Positions 11,656 to 25,130 of a DNA stretch of 64,000 bases are shown in pieces. The notes under the pieces are model-generated. The model saw nothing but the letters and a program-made list of their open reading frames with translations. It did no database searches and was not told the origin of the DNA. Origin of the DNA: Amblyomma americanum (lineage: Eukaryota > Arthropoda > Arachnida > Ixodida > Ixodidae); the NCBI RefSeq assembly GCF_052857255.1, contig NC_135497.1:113570672-113634671 (forward strand), in the 5' to 3' direction. How positions within the stretch are numbered: the stretch's first letter is position 1; each line of letters begins with the position of its first letter. The translations under genes were made by a program, and so were the position numbers.

Positions 11656-13481
11656 AAACACAAAACGTCTAAAGGTCATCTTTAATATTTTCATCGAGGT
11701 CCACAGCAGTGATGCGACCTAGACACTGATATTAAAACAGCAGAGATGCAAAATGCCGTATTATAATAGAAAAGCGTATTTATTGCTTAGGTAATCTGCA
11801 AAGGCTGAAAAATAAGCACCGTGATATTCGCGCCACCCATGAGAAGGAGTCTACTTTGGCCTGCGATAACAACCGACAAGAGACCTGTGCTCAGGAAATA
11901 AAGAGAACACGAAAATAATCGCGCTAAGGTCGGTCTGCACCAGCAATAACTATAACCGCCCAAGCAGAAACGGCACGTCCCCAGGGGCGGCACATCGAGA
12001 ACGAGACTTGCAGCGTGCGACAGGCCCGGACGCCCATCTGCATATTCATGAGGCCGGCTGTGGCGACGGAACCTGTCTGCCCGGGTGGCGCTTTGAGCTG
12101 TTGAAATATCTGCCATGTTTTTATTTGGTCCGCAGCCCTCCTTGCTCCCAAAGGAATAAATAACGCCTCTCGCGAATTCCGAGGCATCGCGCTGAGTGTA
12201 CGATAGAAGAAAGGCTCCGGCAGAGACATGTCTGAGGCCGCGTCGTAATTGCGATCGCAAGCGGTAGAATCAACCTGAGTTGTGGGCGGCTTGGATGCGA
12301 GGCAAGGCGCCTCAGTAGGGAACGCTTTTACCCGCGCAGTTTACCCAAGCGCTTCGTGCGGACGCCAGTGAGACGTCTCTTGAGCCGCAGGCTTAACCTT
12401 GATTGCGCTAGCTGTGAACTTAAAGTAGCGCGGTGGTTAGTGAGCCATTTGTATCTGTCCTGCTCCCATTTGACGACGAGCCCAGAAGCACCGCCGGCGC
12501 CATTCTCATGGTGACCCTGAATCTAAGCTTGAACGCCGCAACACTCGACAACGTGTTACCATGGTGACGCAAAGCATTGCAACACTTTGAAACAGGAGAA
12601 ACATGTGAAACTGTAAACGACAGCGTATTCGCTGATGCTCGATAGAGTGTAGGGAGATTCGCCGCCGCTGTATCGAAGTCCACGCACGAACTGCTTTCGC
12701 ACGCTGGTGCCGTTTATTCGGAACGAAGCCCTGCTCGAAAGCGCCGTGTTTCTCATTCAAGTTTCGACGAAAGAAATGGGGTCAAGGAAAAGAAAATTTA
12801 TATCACGTTTTTGAGAAGAATTGGGGTGGGGGAAGCTGACTGGACAAGGCGCCGGTGCCGTGAGGCTTTTTGTCAATGTTGCGGACAAAACCGCGCTTCA
12901 AACGTGCTTCCTTGCCTGGCGCCGCCTTCGTGAAAGTTTATTCAAGGTTTCAGTGTAATTCTTGAGAGCGTTGTGATGCTTCCTTTTCTTTGACGCGCAA
13001 CAGCAATCCCTTGCCAATAGACTGCGGCCTCTGTACGCATACACCCCTTCGCTGCTGTGATCTCAAAACAGCATTTCTGGCGTGTGTATCATTGCTAGTG
13101 CGCACTGCATCGCTCGAACTTTATTAAAAAACTATAACATTCCATGTGGCGCATGTGAACGTCATTTGAATGTTCAGCGCCTTGAAATTTTATCTGTAAA
13201 GAAGCAAACAAAAGAACAGCTTGAAAAGAAGTTCTTGTCGGCTCTAAGAACTACCACCGGTCAATTCAGGCCCTCTTATTTGGTTTTACACCTAAGCTGC
13301 ACTAGAACTTTCCCTTTAAGACCGCCAGCTCCCATAAACTGCTGTCTTTTTCATCATTTCATTGCAGGGCTTGTCTTTGCAAGTTATCTCGCGATAAAAT
13401 ATACACCGAGCCTCGATTGCCTTACTGCATCAATCAGTCAGCTTACTTTTCCCCTCGCCCCAGGATTACAGAGCATTAAGT
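11656..13481. other. Unassigned DNA
   Basis: Includes a GC-richer stretch (11940-12500) with overlapping frames of 66-157 codons on the minus strand, none resembling a known protein. Confidence 0.4.
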
Positions 13482-13693
13482 CTCTATTGTTTAAAGGTAG
13501 CAACAAGTACGCGCGATTTCGGCACCCTTGGGGCGGAGCGCGAAGGCGAAAAGGTCACGTGTCGCCAATCAGCCTATCGCAAAGCGCGGCGGCTGTATCA
13601 AAACGAGCCGCTGCGATAGGCCGGTTGGCCTTCGTGCTCCGCACAAAGTGTGCAAGGCCCGCGTACAGTTGTCTCTACCTTTAAAATATAGAG
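13482..13693. repeat. 212-bp foldback (MITE-like) element
   Basis: Imperfect inverted repeat. The left arm begins CTCTATTGTTTAAAGGTAG (13482) and the right arm ends with the complement of CTCTATATTTTAAAGGTAG (13693). Both arms continue inward through a GGCGGAGCGCGAAGGC / GTGCGGAGCACGAAGGC block to a CCTATCGCAG core around 13575-13622. It forms a hairpin with arms of about 100 bp. The 200-codon frame at 13082-13684 runs through it and is therefore doubtful. Confidence 0.75.
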
Positions 13694-15230
13694 GAGCCTT
13701 GCGCCATCTGCCAGCAGTGGCAGTGACTGGGAGCCTAATTAAATGAGAAAGGAGTAAAAAAATCATAAATAGTGAACGACAGCAGCTGCCGAAAAGGATT
13801 ACAGCATTTGCATAATACGCACTTAGCTGAGGAATGTGGCCAAGTTCCGGCTGTGCGCTACAAACACGCAAGGTTCCCAGAGCGTTTAAATATTATACAA
13901 TGCTGCCTACGGGAGGTGGGCTAAATTCTGTCTGTTTTTCAGACTTTAATACTGTGTAGCGCCGTAAAAATGATAGGCATAAAAAATTACTCTAGGTTTT
14001 GAGTACTATAAAATCTGTTGTTTAAATTCGTGTGCTCCGAACTGGCACAGCTTTGATTAAGAAGGTTCCTGAGGCGATTTTGTTTAAAAGTTCATATCGC
14101 CTAGGATATGAAAAATGGCGCCTGGCAGCTTGTGGCGCTGCTGAAGTGGTCCAGACTGGTGCCGTGAAGCCAGACTTGGTGGTAACTTTTCAACAGATGA
14201 CTTGTGCGTTAGCCAGAAGAATCTATATTAGAGTTTAAACTTTGTATATAAACCGGAGTTTTCAATTTAAAAACTGAATTCGTGCTTTTTCTTCCTTCGG
14301 AAGGCGTAGCAGCATTAAAACTGAATGACTCAAAAGCAATCTCGGATATTAATGATTAACTTAATTTCTTAATTCTGATGAGTGAACATTTAATACAGCT
14401 TAGCTCAAAAACTCTTTGTAGCTGTCTAGCTTATGATATGTCATCGTACATTGTCTATAGAAGTATGCGTCTAGAAGCTGATTACCTCTGGTGAAATGGA
14501 TGGCAGTTTTTGAACTAAACGGGCATGTCCCGGAAACAAGTATGCCCTCCTGCGGAAAAGCATGCCATGCTTTTTTATTGTCATGTATCGTCATCCTTGG
14601 CAAGTGCGAATGAAAATTAAAATGCGCAGTGTTCCCTGGTCAGGTGACATGACCCTGGGAGCCCTGGAGGAAGGTCAGAAACGGCATTCGCGCCAAAAAA
14701 GCCTTTTCTGTCTTGCTATTGACCTGTTATTGCAGACTGGACAGCGCAATGGTCCACAGGGTCAAGACAGCCTTCCCAGCACTGACAGCCCTAGCCGGAG
14801 GACATGAGGTCAAATTGAATGAGATCAGGTCAACTCCGTTATATCAGAGGCGTTCACAGCGATTACATGCCGAAGGAGGTCTTGTAGTCTCCTACCAGAT
14901 CGCAGTGCATTTGTCGAGTGCAGCGTGCTTTCCTGGCAAGAGCAAAGTGAGAATGTTGTTCCTCTCAGAAAGGTCATACCCAGCAACACTCGACACCTGC
15001 CTATGCACTGCTGCATATGGGGTTGCTGAGTGGCGACCACTGCGTGTCTGTATGGGAGCTTGCGTTTGATAAATTACACCATATTGTCGTATTGATTTTC
15101 ATCTAGAAATTCGTTCTTTTCAAGCTGCTCCCAACTCACTCTGTTCCGAAAATAATAACCTGTTCAGTGCTTCACATATGATTGAAAAATCATTTCTATA
15201 CCCCTGGACTGCTGCCAAGAACAACGGATA
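13694..15230. other. Unassigned DNA
   Basis: No recognisable gene. Frames of 118 codons (14713-15069) and below have no identifiable domain. Confidence 0.4.
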
Positions 15231-15232
15231 TA

Positions 15233-16772
15233 CAGTCGAGCCAACTTATGATTGCTGCAGTTATAACGAGCGCTCGCTTATTACGAGCGAGGCCGGTGCT
15301 ACCGTCAAAATATGTTTTATGGCAATATGGCAATGGAACTGCGTCTCAGATGCAACGAACTGCCGTGGGAGCGGAGCTCGGTTAGGACGAACGAGAAGGA
15401 GACGTAAACAGGGGCCCGCAGTCAAAAAGCTAGCGCTTTCGGTAAGCGAGGAGGTGGAAGAGCGCCTCCGGGTGCCCAGAAAAAAAGAGAGAGAGAGAGA
15501 GAAACCCTTCAATGAAAAAATTCAAAATTTAGCCGGGGTTTAAAAATCGCTGGCACTCTACTCCCCGAAACAAAAAAACGTGGGGAGACCAAAGCAGAGT
15601 AACAAAAGGCCAGACATTACCGATAAAACGGCACAGTTTTACCAAATGCTGCCGTCGAAAACGCATGCCTTGAAAGGCGACACCCGCACTGGTGAAAGGC
15701 ACGGCGAGCTTTTGCGTTAACATTCTACTTTGCACGGCGAGGAACGCCAGCCGGCGGCTCTTTGTCATCGGCAAGTCTCGCGCACTACGATGCTTTGGGA
15801 GCCACGTTTTCGTACGCCACAGGCTTAACACTGGGTAACGCGTGTTTTTGTTTTTTGTTTTTTCATGCCACGAGCGTGCAACCAGGCTTAAGTTCCAATT
15901 GCGCGACGAGATTTTCGCACGATTTTTTCGCCGAGTGGCGGGTTGAGTTCGACCATGACAAGGAGGAAAACATACGTGTTCCAACTCGTGCTTGATGACT
16001 TTGCAACGCGCCACGTGTTGCCTTCTGTGGCTGTGGTAACAATGTTCTTCCCGCCACAAAATGCCAAGACCAAGATCTAGCCACCGCACATGGGTGTCAT
16101 TCACGCGCCCAAGATGTCCTGCCATCCAGGTGATGCTGATAACAATTCATACACCAGATGGCGGTGTTCCGGTTCGGATATACTTGTTCGCCACTGTGGA
16201 AATCATTAAGGACATGTGGATGGGACTGACTGCGGAGGGCATCAGAATTGCTGCGGTGAGGAAAGACTGAGAAGCACTGTTGAACAAACGCGTGAATAGA
16301 CTGATGTGGATTTGTAGCAAGGCGTTCGCGATGCACAGATTGCCGGGCATGATTTCGCCTGAGAGGACTTCGCTGGCGCGTATTATGACGCGGGCATCGA
16401 AAAGTTCTGCACTGACGAAGCCACTGTGCGCGAAGTAGGAGCTCTGCCCGACTGGCGATAGTTTGATGACGATGACGAGAAGGCCGACCTGCCACTAGTG
16501 GCCGTGAACGCTTTAATCCCGATAAGTTATATAGTGTTTCAAAACAGCTTAATTATTAGCACTTAGGGCCTGGCCGCTATGAAGGCTGGGAAAGCCGTTA
16601 TGGTCTTCATTGAGGAAGCCGACGCGCTTAACGAACTGTTTTAAGAAATAAACGCCACTTTTGTTAGGCTTCTTAATTCTATCTGAAAGATGAGAAGCCC
16701 ACTTACTACGAACTCAGATACAACGAACGTAATCCGCGTGACCGTCAGGTTCCTCATAATTGGGCTCGACTG
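15233..16772 (+). mobile_element. Tigger/pogo-type DNA transposon, full length, decayed
   Basis: Terminal inverted repeats begin CAGTCGAGCC at both ends (15233 and, on the other strand, 16772) and continue with similar AACTTATGA / CAATTATGA sequence. TA dinucleotides flank both sides (15231-15232 and 16773-16774), the target duplication of Tc1/mariner-superfamily elements. The 1,540-bp length fits a near-complete element with one transposase gene. The interior carries the broken transposase described separately. Confidence 0.88.
15400..16690 (+). pseudogene. Tigger-like transposase pseudogene
   Basis: Plus-strand remains of a DDE transposase of the Tigger/CENP-B group. About 15615-15690 reads ITDKTAQFYQMLPSK then THALKGD, matching the family's first catalytic region (NxDETGLF), with the Asp kept (GAT at 15622) and the Glu changed to Lys. 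About 15980-16070 reads VLDDFATRHVLPSVAVV then MFFPPQNAKTK, matching the second catalytic Asp and the FLPPNxT block. At 16195-16255 comes EIIKDMWMGLTAEGIR. At 16575-16645 the family's C-terminal segment (LAAMKAGKAVMVFIEEADA, then LNELF) is visible. Stops and frame changes between blocks show it is dead. Order and spacing fit a single former gene. Confidence 0.82.
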
Positions 16773-16774
16773 TA

Positions 16775-18382
16775 TCTCCGTGCGTTTAATTTCAGTTTAG
16801 CGCTCGTTCGTGTCGAAGCTTCCTACGATGAACACAAATTTTTCAAGGACATATTTTTGTTGAAAATTTCAACGCTCGAGAACTGTTTTCGGCGCCTCTT
16901 GAGAGAAACTCTATTTCAATAAATGGGTGTTTCTGCCATGAGGCGGACATCCCAATACGACAAACACGAAACTCGCGGAACGAATGCAGAGGAGGCAGAA
17001 GCGGTCTCCGGATACCGCACGTTTGAACCCTGGCCGATCAATTCCCTACCTAGGTTATGTGTCGCTCCTTCAGAGGCAACAACAACAACAATTCAGTCCA
17101 CCCCCTACCTTTAATAGACCCGCCTGGTGAGGCTCTATTGCGCGGGTAATCGTCTACAATTCTTTGTCTTTTTTTTTTTGCCGGAGTCATCTTCAGCTGA
17201 TTCGACTTTCCACGCCTCGCAATTCTTGACTGATCCCCCAGTGCGGGTATGTGCCACTGAAAGCTTGGTCTACAGCAACAACAACGTTTTGAACACTTAC
17301 CGCTCAGGGGTGAGAAGCAACGTTTCTGGATTCTGCCTTTTTCGTCCTGGTGGAAACGTTGGGAATCCCTCAGAATCGCCCAAAATCGCTGCACATGCGC
17401 GGTGGCGTGGTTTCTCGGCTTTGCCTGCGCCGTGTGTTGTCCGTCTTTCTGTGTCCTCGTTTCTTTGCGCTACGTTTTTTCACCTTGAAGTTATGAACCA
17501 ACAAGCCCAAGCATATACCCTTCTGTATTTCTCGGGCTCACGATTGTTCGTGTGGTGACGGATCAGCCGGCGGTCGCGCAGTGCGTGTGTCCACTTGTGA
17601 GAAATGTCGATGGCGTTTCTGATACGTGAGCCATGCTGTAGACAAAGTTGGCGCGCTGAACGCGCGAGGAGGAGCGACGACCTTAGGGAAGTTTGGGAAT
17701 AAAGGAGACCGCTGGCTGCCTCGTGAGCTTCCACGCTTGCTGTGATTCCCCTGGATGCCAGGATTCACTGAATACATTACCAGTTTCCGGTCGCCAGCAC
17801 TCTGTGAACGGTCGAGCCAATTTGTTGGAAAGCGGAAAAGTCGGCGGCGCAGGCCCTCGATCGACCTAGGCTATGGCTGAGTATCGATGTGGATGGAGAG
17901 CGCAGGTGTGGGGCTCGGCATTGCCTCGTTCAGTGACCTCACGTTCTTACACGTTTTTAGATCTCTAGGAATAAGCGCGTCGACTCTGAACTGGCGATTA
18001 CGTGATCAAATGAATATCGGGCTGTGGTCGCACACAGCCTTGATGCCGAGGCCATTCCACGCAATGGTGGCTGCCTCGCCGTTCTTTTGCGTCTGCGCAG
18101 ACGCGGGAAGTCTCTTCGGAGGAGCGGTCCTCTGTTTTCTCGGTGATCCGTTTAAACGTAGGCTTGCATCGGGCTGGATTTACGGAGCTCGTGTTCCTGG
18201 ATAATGGCACGCCGCCAAACAGATCGATTAGTTCGCCCGTCGGGGAAGGAGCAGGCAGCGAAGACGGCGGCGTAGTGTGTCCACAGCAATAGACAGTTTG
18301 CGGAATCCCTCCTGTAAAGAAACTCTCGCTTGGGTTGCAAAGACAATGTCATGGGCTTGGTAATTCAAATGAATTTAGTTCC
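16775..18382. other. Unassigned DNA
   Basis: No gene recognised. Frames up to 143 codons (17127-17558) show no domain. A short AAC tract lies near 17079-17092. Confidence 0.4.
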
Positions 18383-18521
18383 AACACGGTAAAGTTGTGC
18401 GAAAAAAAACACGCAAACAAGGCAGGGTACCGGACGAGCGCGAACTGACAACTGATTTTACTCGCAGAACGCAGCGCTATTCGAGAGGAACAGAAAGCAA
18501 ACCAGGCATGCGCAGTAAAAA

Positions 18522-18912
<391 letters not shown>

Positions 18913-19212
18913 GCGCAGTAAAAAAGACAAGCATGTTACATTCTGCAGACGCCAAGGCAGAATCTTGCAGCATCTTATCAAGAAAGGATATGTCACTGCT
19001 ATACAGTTCAACGGAAAAATCGCTGATACAGTCACGCCCATTCTTCTTGGCGTCTGCAGAATGTCACATGCGCAGATTTTTTGACTGAGCAAGCCTGGTT
19101 TGTTTTCCGTTCCCGTCACATAGTGCCGCCTTCTACGAATAAAATTAGCTCCCAGTTTGCGGTCGTCCTGTACGCTGTCTTGTTAGTGTTTGTTCCTTCG
19201 CGCAACTTTGCT

Positions 19213-19654
19213 ATGTCAGAAGAAATACACCCGCCAGCTCAGCAACATGTTCTACTTAAATCAAAGCTTGTTCAGACCAGTTTCTCTATACAGAAGGTGA
19301 AACTAAAATTAATGTCTCGCAAATTTTATCTCTAGTGGCTGCAACACTGAAATTAAATATGAAAAAAATTTCAGTTCGCACACATCACTAACAGGGATGC
19401 GCTCTCAGTTTTCAGTGTGTGATAAATATTCGCTCGATTTAAGCCGCTTCATATATCCGACAGTGACTCTCGCACATAATTCGCGCTGGCGATGGGATGT
19501 GGGGAATTTTGCGCTCCTCGTTGTTTAAGAAATTGTCCTTTTTGAACGCAAAGCTGAAGAACGCAACGAAGGTAGTCAAGCTGGTTGCTCACAGAGCATT
19601 AATTCAGTCAACTTTTACACTCAATTAATTCACTCAATTCACCCTTTAACTTTT
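19213..19654. other. Unassigned AT-rich DNA
   Basis: No feature recognised. It lies immediately 3' of a LINE, and part of it may be that element's untranslated tail. Confidence 0.4.
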
Positions 19655-20940
19655 TAAAAGTCAGGAAACGCTGTCAGATTAATTTCAGTTGCAATTGTAG
19701 AAGGCAAGCCGGTTCCAGTCAATAATAGACTTGGGATTGAAAGATTTAGCAAAACCTGAAGTATGGCATATGATGCGTTTGATCTTGAAAGTATGGTCAC
19801 GGCGTGGGAAGACTGATGATGGTGAATGAAATAAATCGTCATGAAGCAACGGATGATGGTAAATTTTATGAAAAAGTGTTAAGCGAGCAAGTTTGCGACG
19901 ATGGGAAAGGTTAAATCTAGCACGAGCTTTTAGCGTCGTGACACTAGTGAAACGTGAGTAATCTGAAAAAGTGAAACGAGAAGCACGGTTTTGCAGGGAT
20001 TAGGTGTTATCTATAAGGTATGCTTGGTCCGGGTCTCATATGGCTGAAGCGTACTCAATTTTAGGTCGAATTAAGGTAGCATAGGCAAGTTTTCACAACT
20101 GCGCAGGAGCATGTCGAAGGTTACGTTTTAGGAGGCCAAGAGAACGTTTAGCGGCTGCTAGAATCAAGTCGATGTGATAGTTCCAGGTTAAGCCGCACTG
20201 TAGCTTAACTCCTAAATACTTGTAGGCGGAAGCTGTCTCCACAGTCATGTCATTAATAGTGTATGTGGTTGGTATACGGCAAGAATTTCTTGTAAAGGAG
20301 ACGAGCTTTGTCTTAGAGTGGTTTAGGGTCATTAACCAGGATGGACAGCGAGTGTCAATTCAATCGAAGTCAGTTTGCAAAGATTGGCGGTGAGTGTCGG
20401 CTTTAATGGCTCGGTACACAACGCAGTCGTCCGCAAACAGTCTAATTTGGGAAGAAACGCAATTTAGTAAATAATTAATAAATATTAGAAACAGCAGAGG
20501 ACCAAGCACACTCCCCTGCGGTACACCAGATGTAACTTGAGCAACTGAAGAGTTCAAACCGTTAACAGAGGTGAATTGAACGCAAGATGCGACGAAGTCT
20601 TTAATCCACGCTCAAAGCTGAGGGTGACTCCTGAGATGCGGCAACTTGAGAAGTAGTCTATGGTGGGGGACCCGATAAAATGCCTCGGAAAAATCGAGAA
20701 ACAAAGCGTCGACCTGAATCCCGGCGTCGATTAAAATAAATAAGTCGTTAGTAAATCCAGTGAGCTGAGCGTTACAAGAAAATCCCTGGCAAAAACCATG
20801 CTGGTATTGAAATATAATGTTATGATTTTCGAGGTAATTAATGATTTGAGTGTGTTTGACGTGTTCCAGGAGCAAGAGTGAAAAGCCTGCGTACTAAGGA
20901 GCCTGATTCCCTTCAAGTCAGAAAGGACGGAAAGAATCAC
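19655..20940 (-). mobile_element. CR1/Jockey-type LINE, 5'-truncated and decayed
   Basis: Minus-strand non-LTR reverse transcriptase with the blocks in order. They are an LLEHVKHTQIINYLE then QHGFCQGFSC segment (20780-20875), LFLDFSEAF with the first catalytic Asp region (~20690), SGVPQGSVLGPLLFLIFIN (~20480-20535), the FADDC catalytic box (~20430), and KTKLVSF then YKYLGVKL (~20210-20310). A family C-terminus with FNPKSIIDWNRL follows at ~19705. Frame changes at ~20600, ~20345 and below 20090 break it into pieces. No tail repeat or target duplication was found. The 5' edge is near 20940. Confidence 0.88.
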
Positions 20941-21989
20941 TAGAAGATTTATATGTCACAAGTGCAAGAAAACCGGTTCAGTTATCGGGATGATACATTT
21001 GTGCAACGTACAGATGTTCAAATCAAGAAGACAAAAACAGGGACAAAAGCTGTTATTTCAGACACTGCGCAGAAATGTAAAGATGAAAAGGACGCTACTA
21101 CGGTTCTTCTTTAAGCACAGAGCCAGGTTAAAGGATAGTGCTGCATTTACGCCGAATGTTGCGCGCATTGACATCTTTCTTTCACTTTTTTCTATATTAC
21201 ACAGCAGTGGAATAGGCTTTCCCAAAGCAATGTTGCATACAGTGATCCTGATATAATTCAGCGTTTATTTGATGCCTATTAAAACTAGCGCTGGATTGAT
21301 TAGGCTTTTTTTATTATGTCCTGTAATTACTCAAAAGGGTGGTTGACATTATACATGAGTAAATAAAGAAAAAGTTAAAAAGATGATTTTAATCTCACCT
21401 TGTCTTCACCCGAGGCCAGATTAAAAATTCTCTGAGTGTTTTTATGTTCTGAACCGCAAGAAAACCAATATCAGATTAGTGTTTCCTGACCAACGAAGAA
21501 CTATTTCACTTAAGTAAAAAACCTGCGTTCCCAAGAAGCCACCATTATTTCCCTTACTCGGAGTACCAATGTCCACAACGTCGAAATCCCACGATAACTT
21601 CAACGACCCAAATATACCTGCCAACAGCAAATAAAGAAATTACAACGCCATCCTTTCTTCTGTGAGATGAGGACGTGCAGCTCGCCGCAAGAATCTTTCG
21701 TACTTAGTCCGTTTTCCAAATTACCGCCGCTGAATTCATAGACTGCACCATCACCTATTTTCAAGACTTAAAATTTAGCTTTGTTCAAACGACGACCTAT
21801 CCGCCTCACTGTACGCTCTCAACTTATTTTTAAGACATGCGGGGGATGCTGACCTTCAGTAAAACCAGCTTCAAAGAAGTGGCTTCTCCGTACTTGGATC
21901 AGAGAAAGCAGAAAGGCAGAGAATAAAGCGCGGCAAGACACACCCGCTACATGCAAAGGCAGCGCAATATCGATGAAGGCGAAATTCAG
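20941..21989. other. Unassigned DNA
   Basis: AT-rich with short frames only. Nothing recognised. Confidence 0.4.
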
Positions 21990-22112
21990 AAAACACCCTT
22001 GCGCTGTTCGATGTCAGTGCACGTTGAAAAGCACCGGATGGTCTAAATCAATCCTGATCCCTCCGCTACGGCGTCCCTCATAGCTCACGCGTCGTTTTGA
22101 AGCACTAACCTC
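21990..22112 (+). mobile_element. Ruka-like SINE body fragment
   Basis: Contains GATGTCAGTGCACGTTGAAA, then GGTGG-like and TACGGCGTCCCTCATAGC blocks in the order of the Ruka body. Diverged and lacking the tRNA head. Confidence 0.75.
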
Positions 22113-24121
22113 GCCCCCCTCCCTCCCTATTACCACCATAACTGCCTAGTTTGCAGGCGCATGTCCGCCTGAGAGCCCGGGAACGTCATGTACTCGAACG
22201 AGGAAACAGCGAACTTGTTTCATTAAAGTTAAGCATTATTGTCTGTCTGGTCGCAAAGCGTAGAGGCTGCTCGTGGCAGATTCTGTTTATTTCTTTTTTT
22301 TTTAAACAAACGCAAGTGCTTCGCAATTCCCTCACATTATAAAGCGGCCCAAGTTTGGTAGTGAAATACAGGTCGGCTACATAGGGCTCAGTATTAGGCT
22401 AAGGTTAAACGGTAGGCTCAGTGACTTCCGGCCTCATTTATGGAGAAGTGGATCATTTTAAAAGCATGTTAATTAGGTATAGGAACATAGTGGACGGAGT
22501 TTGAATCGCCCGTTGAACAAGGAAGGAAGTTAGTTGCTGAGAACAATGTACTACTATCTCACAGTAACGAGCCGTAATCTCCGGGTACTCGGTAACTGCA
22601 CCAAATGAGATCATTCCATTTCATCCGTTGGAGGAATTAAGTAAGCGGCTGCGTGGCAACCGTTGTCAGAAATATATAAGCTTCTTTGCGCTCGGCTCAC
22701 GCAGTCTGCGGGATGTGCACTAAGCCTTCTGGATTAAAGAATTTTTTCTTGTGTTTGGAAATAAACCGAACTGGCATAGAAGGAAAAAATATGCATACAT
22801 CACACATCGGCAGCGTCTCACAACTGAAGTGAAGCGCGGTGGGTTGGAAAAAACGCACGAAACCCATACGATTGAGGCACGTGCGGTTCTCTGCGCCTAA
22901 ATAAAATCTGCTTAATCATGCAGTTCACCCAAGCAGCCCCAACTCACAAACTTCTGGAACGCTATTGGCACTGCCAAGGTCCTACCAGAGGAACGACGGA
23001 GGGGCAACAGCGTCGCAAGAGGGCCCGGGAACATCTGGGTCCAATCGCGAAGCTGGCGGTGACTTTTGACAAGGGATGCGCTTGCAATGCGACCACCTGG
23101 GATGTTTCCGTGGTATGAGAGTTCAGTTATTTTAAGGGGTGTCTGCTGGCGTCCATTCAAGACCGTCACTGTACAAGTTTGTCAGGAATGGCTATCGGCA
23201 TTGTGGTTCATTCGGTCTCGTTGAAATCGATTCAACGCGAAGTTGTTGAAGTTGTTCGCGAGCTGTCGACTCCGTAACAATGATCTGAACTTCCGCTGGA
23301 ATTACTGTGTTTCGGTTAAATAGGGGGATTCGCTTCACATTTGCAAACGCCGCAGCAGAATTGTTGCCATGAAATTGAGGGAACCGAGCTAGAATTTATT
23401 TTTTTCAACCGCACAGGTATTCCATCTATAGAACACTTGTTTGCAAAGTAACAACTTTTCTGACATTTACGCTGATGCGAACATGATGTCAGAAAAAAGC
23501 ATGAGCCTTCGGTTTTGTATTGTGACACACATCGAAGTGCCTCATCAGCCATTCCACGGGTCATTCCGACTAGTCTGCTCCTCGATGTCGGCAGGAAGTG
23601 TAGGTAGACATAAAGTGCATTTTTTTCTCTTCCGACTGCATGACCCCTGGCGCACGCTCCTAGTGGGTATTTTTTCCTCTTATTGGAGCAGATTCGCAAT
23701 ATAACGAACCTACTGCAAGGGAAATGAAAGCAATCAAACACAATCAAAATAACCGCTACCTGAAAGAGGGCACCATGGGTGACGATATCCGGAAATAATT
23801 GGCAACTGGGTCGACAATATTCTTGTCACACGGCAGATTGAATGCTGTTTCCATCGAACGAATTCTCACAACTTGATATCATTTTTCTCGCGCGGTGTCA
23901 CACGGCAAAAAAAAATGACCTCATTTGCAAATGATGGCAATAGAGCGAAATACAATGTAAAGAAAAAAAAAGGGTACTACGTCATGATCCTTGTGCCGCT
24001 GTTTTACTTTACGTTAGGTGCACTTTTTGTGGGCCTTGTGGATAAATACCACTTAACGTGTAGTCTGAATGTATAGTCTGAACATATAGTTCGTAGTTTG
24101 AAGGATATTTTTAATGCCCAC
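22113..24121. other. Unassigned DNA
   Basis: Includes a 143-codon minus frame at 23316-23747 without recognisable domains. No RNA or repeat identified. Confidence 0.4.
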
Positions 24122-25130
24122 TGTGACGACCCCCATAATGCGCAGGTCCACACGGGACGGAGAGGCAAAGAGACACCGTATGGCTCAGTTTAAACAAACA
24201 GGTATATTCAATAATTACACATGATTAGGATTATACATCAGAGGCTGGGGCGTCCGAGCTTACGTGCCGACGACTTCATGGGGGCGATGGAGTGGCTCCG
24301 GAGTCGGGCTCGAGCGGTTGCTGGCAGAAGCTGCACGCCGTCGGGCTTCGGCGCTGAAGGTCCTCTTGGCGAACGATGTCGTCCTCAGCTCTATGCAGTA
24401 GAATTTCAATAGTCGTCCGTTTCTTCGAGGATGGTTCACAAACCCTTCCTCTAGTGTCGTTCGGCTTGGAAGATGAACAGGAGGCGAGCTTGTAGATGAT
24501 GACAGCAGAGCATATTTTACAACATACATATGCAGAGAGTTAAACTGGAAAAAGCAGAACTGAATTTACAAAAGAACAAACTTTGCACTACTTTACTCAT
24601 CGACCGGGCAAGTTAGTGCCTAAGTAGCATCACATTACATGCTAAGCATGGAGCCCCAGCTCAGACTGGACTGCATCCGTTTACATGTGCTTTTAAGCAC
24701 TTGATTAACAAAGGACTAAGGGCGGTCATTTCCAGTGGCCCGCCCAAAGCATCAATTCTCCAATCCAAAATAACATGCGAGATGGGGACAACCCCCTTGG
24801 GTTGGGCTTAGCCTCGAACCCAGAGTCTGTTAACAATACAAACTAAATAAACAACAAAAACGCCACCACTCTCTCTCAAGTGAGAGTATACACAGGCTCT
24901 CTCTTCGGAGCTAATTCACTAGCGCCTGTCTTTCCACATTCTTGGCGAGTACTGCCTGTCCGCCATGACAGGTGTCCGTCACGGCCCTTCTGGGAAGCTG
25001 TGGGTGCCTTCCCGGCGATAGCGCACGACAAAGGGGGGGGAGGGAAAGAATGTTGTCCCCGTGGCCCGGAAATTGGGGAGGATAAAGCCTGTTTCCCCGG
25101 GGCGGCGGCGGGTCCGGTTTTTCTGGTCGT
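24122..25130 (-). mobile_element. Possible LTR-like block, minus orientation
   Basis: Read on the minus strand, the block ends at 24122 with GGGGGTCGTCACA (a CA end), preceded by a degraded AATAAA-like signal and a T-rich GTTTGTTTAAAC stretch near 24190-24215, as in R/U5 of an LTR. No primer-binding site, coding region or second copy is visible and the other boundary is unknown. It could also be the end of another element. Confidence 0.3.

Noticed and set aside
13082..13684. 200-codon plus frame as a gene
   Set aside because: No domain, no splice or poly(A) support, and its end lies in a foldback element.
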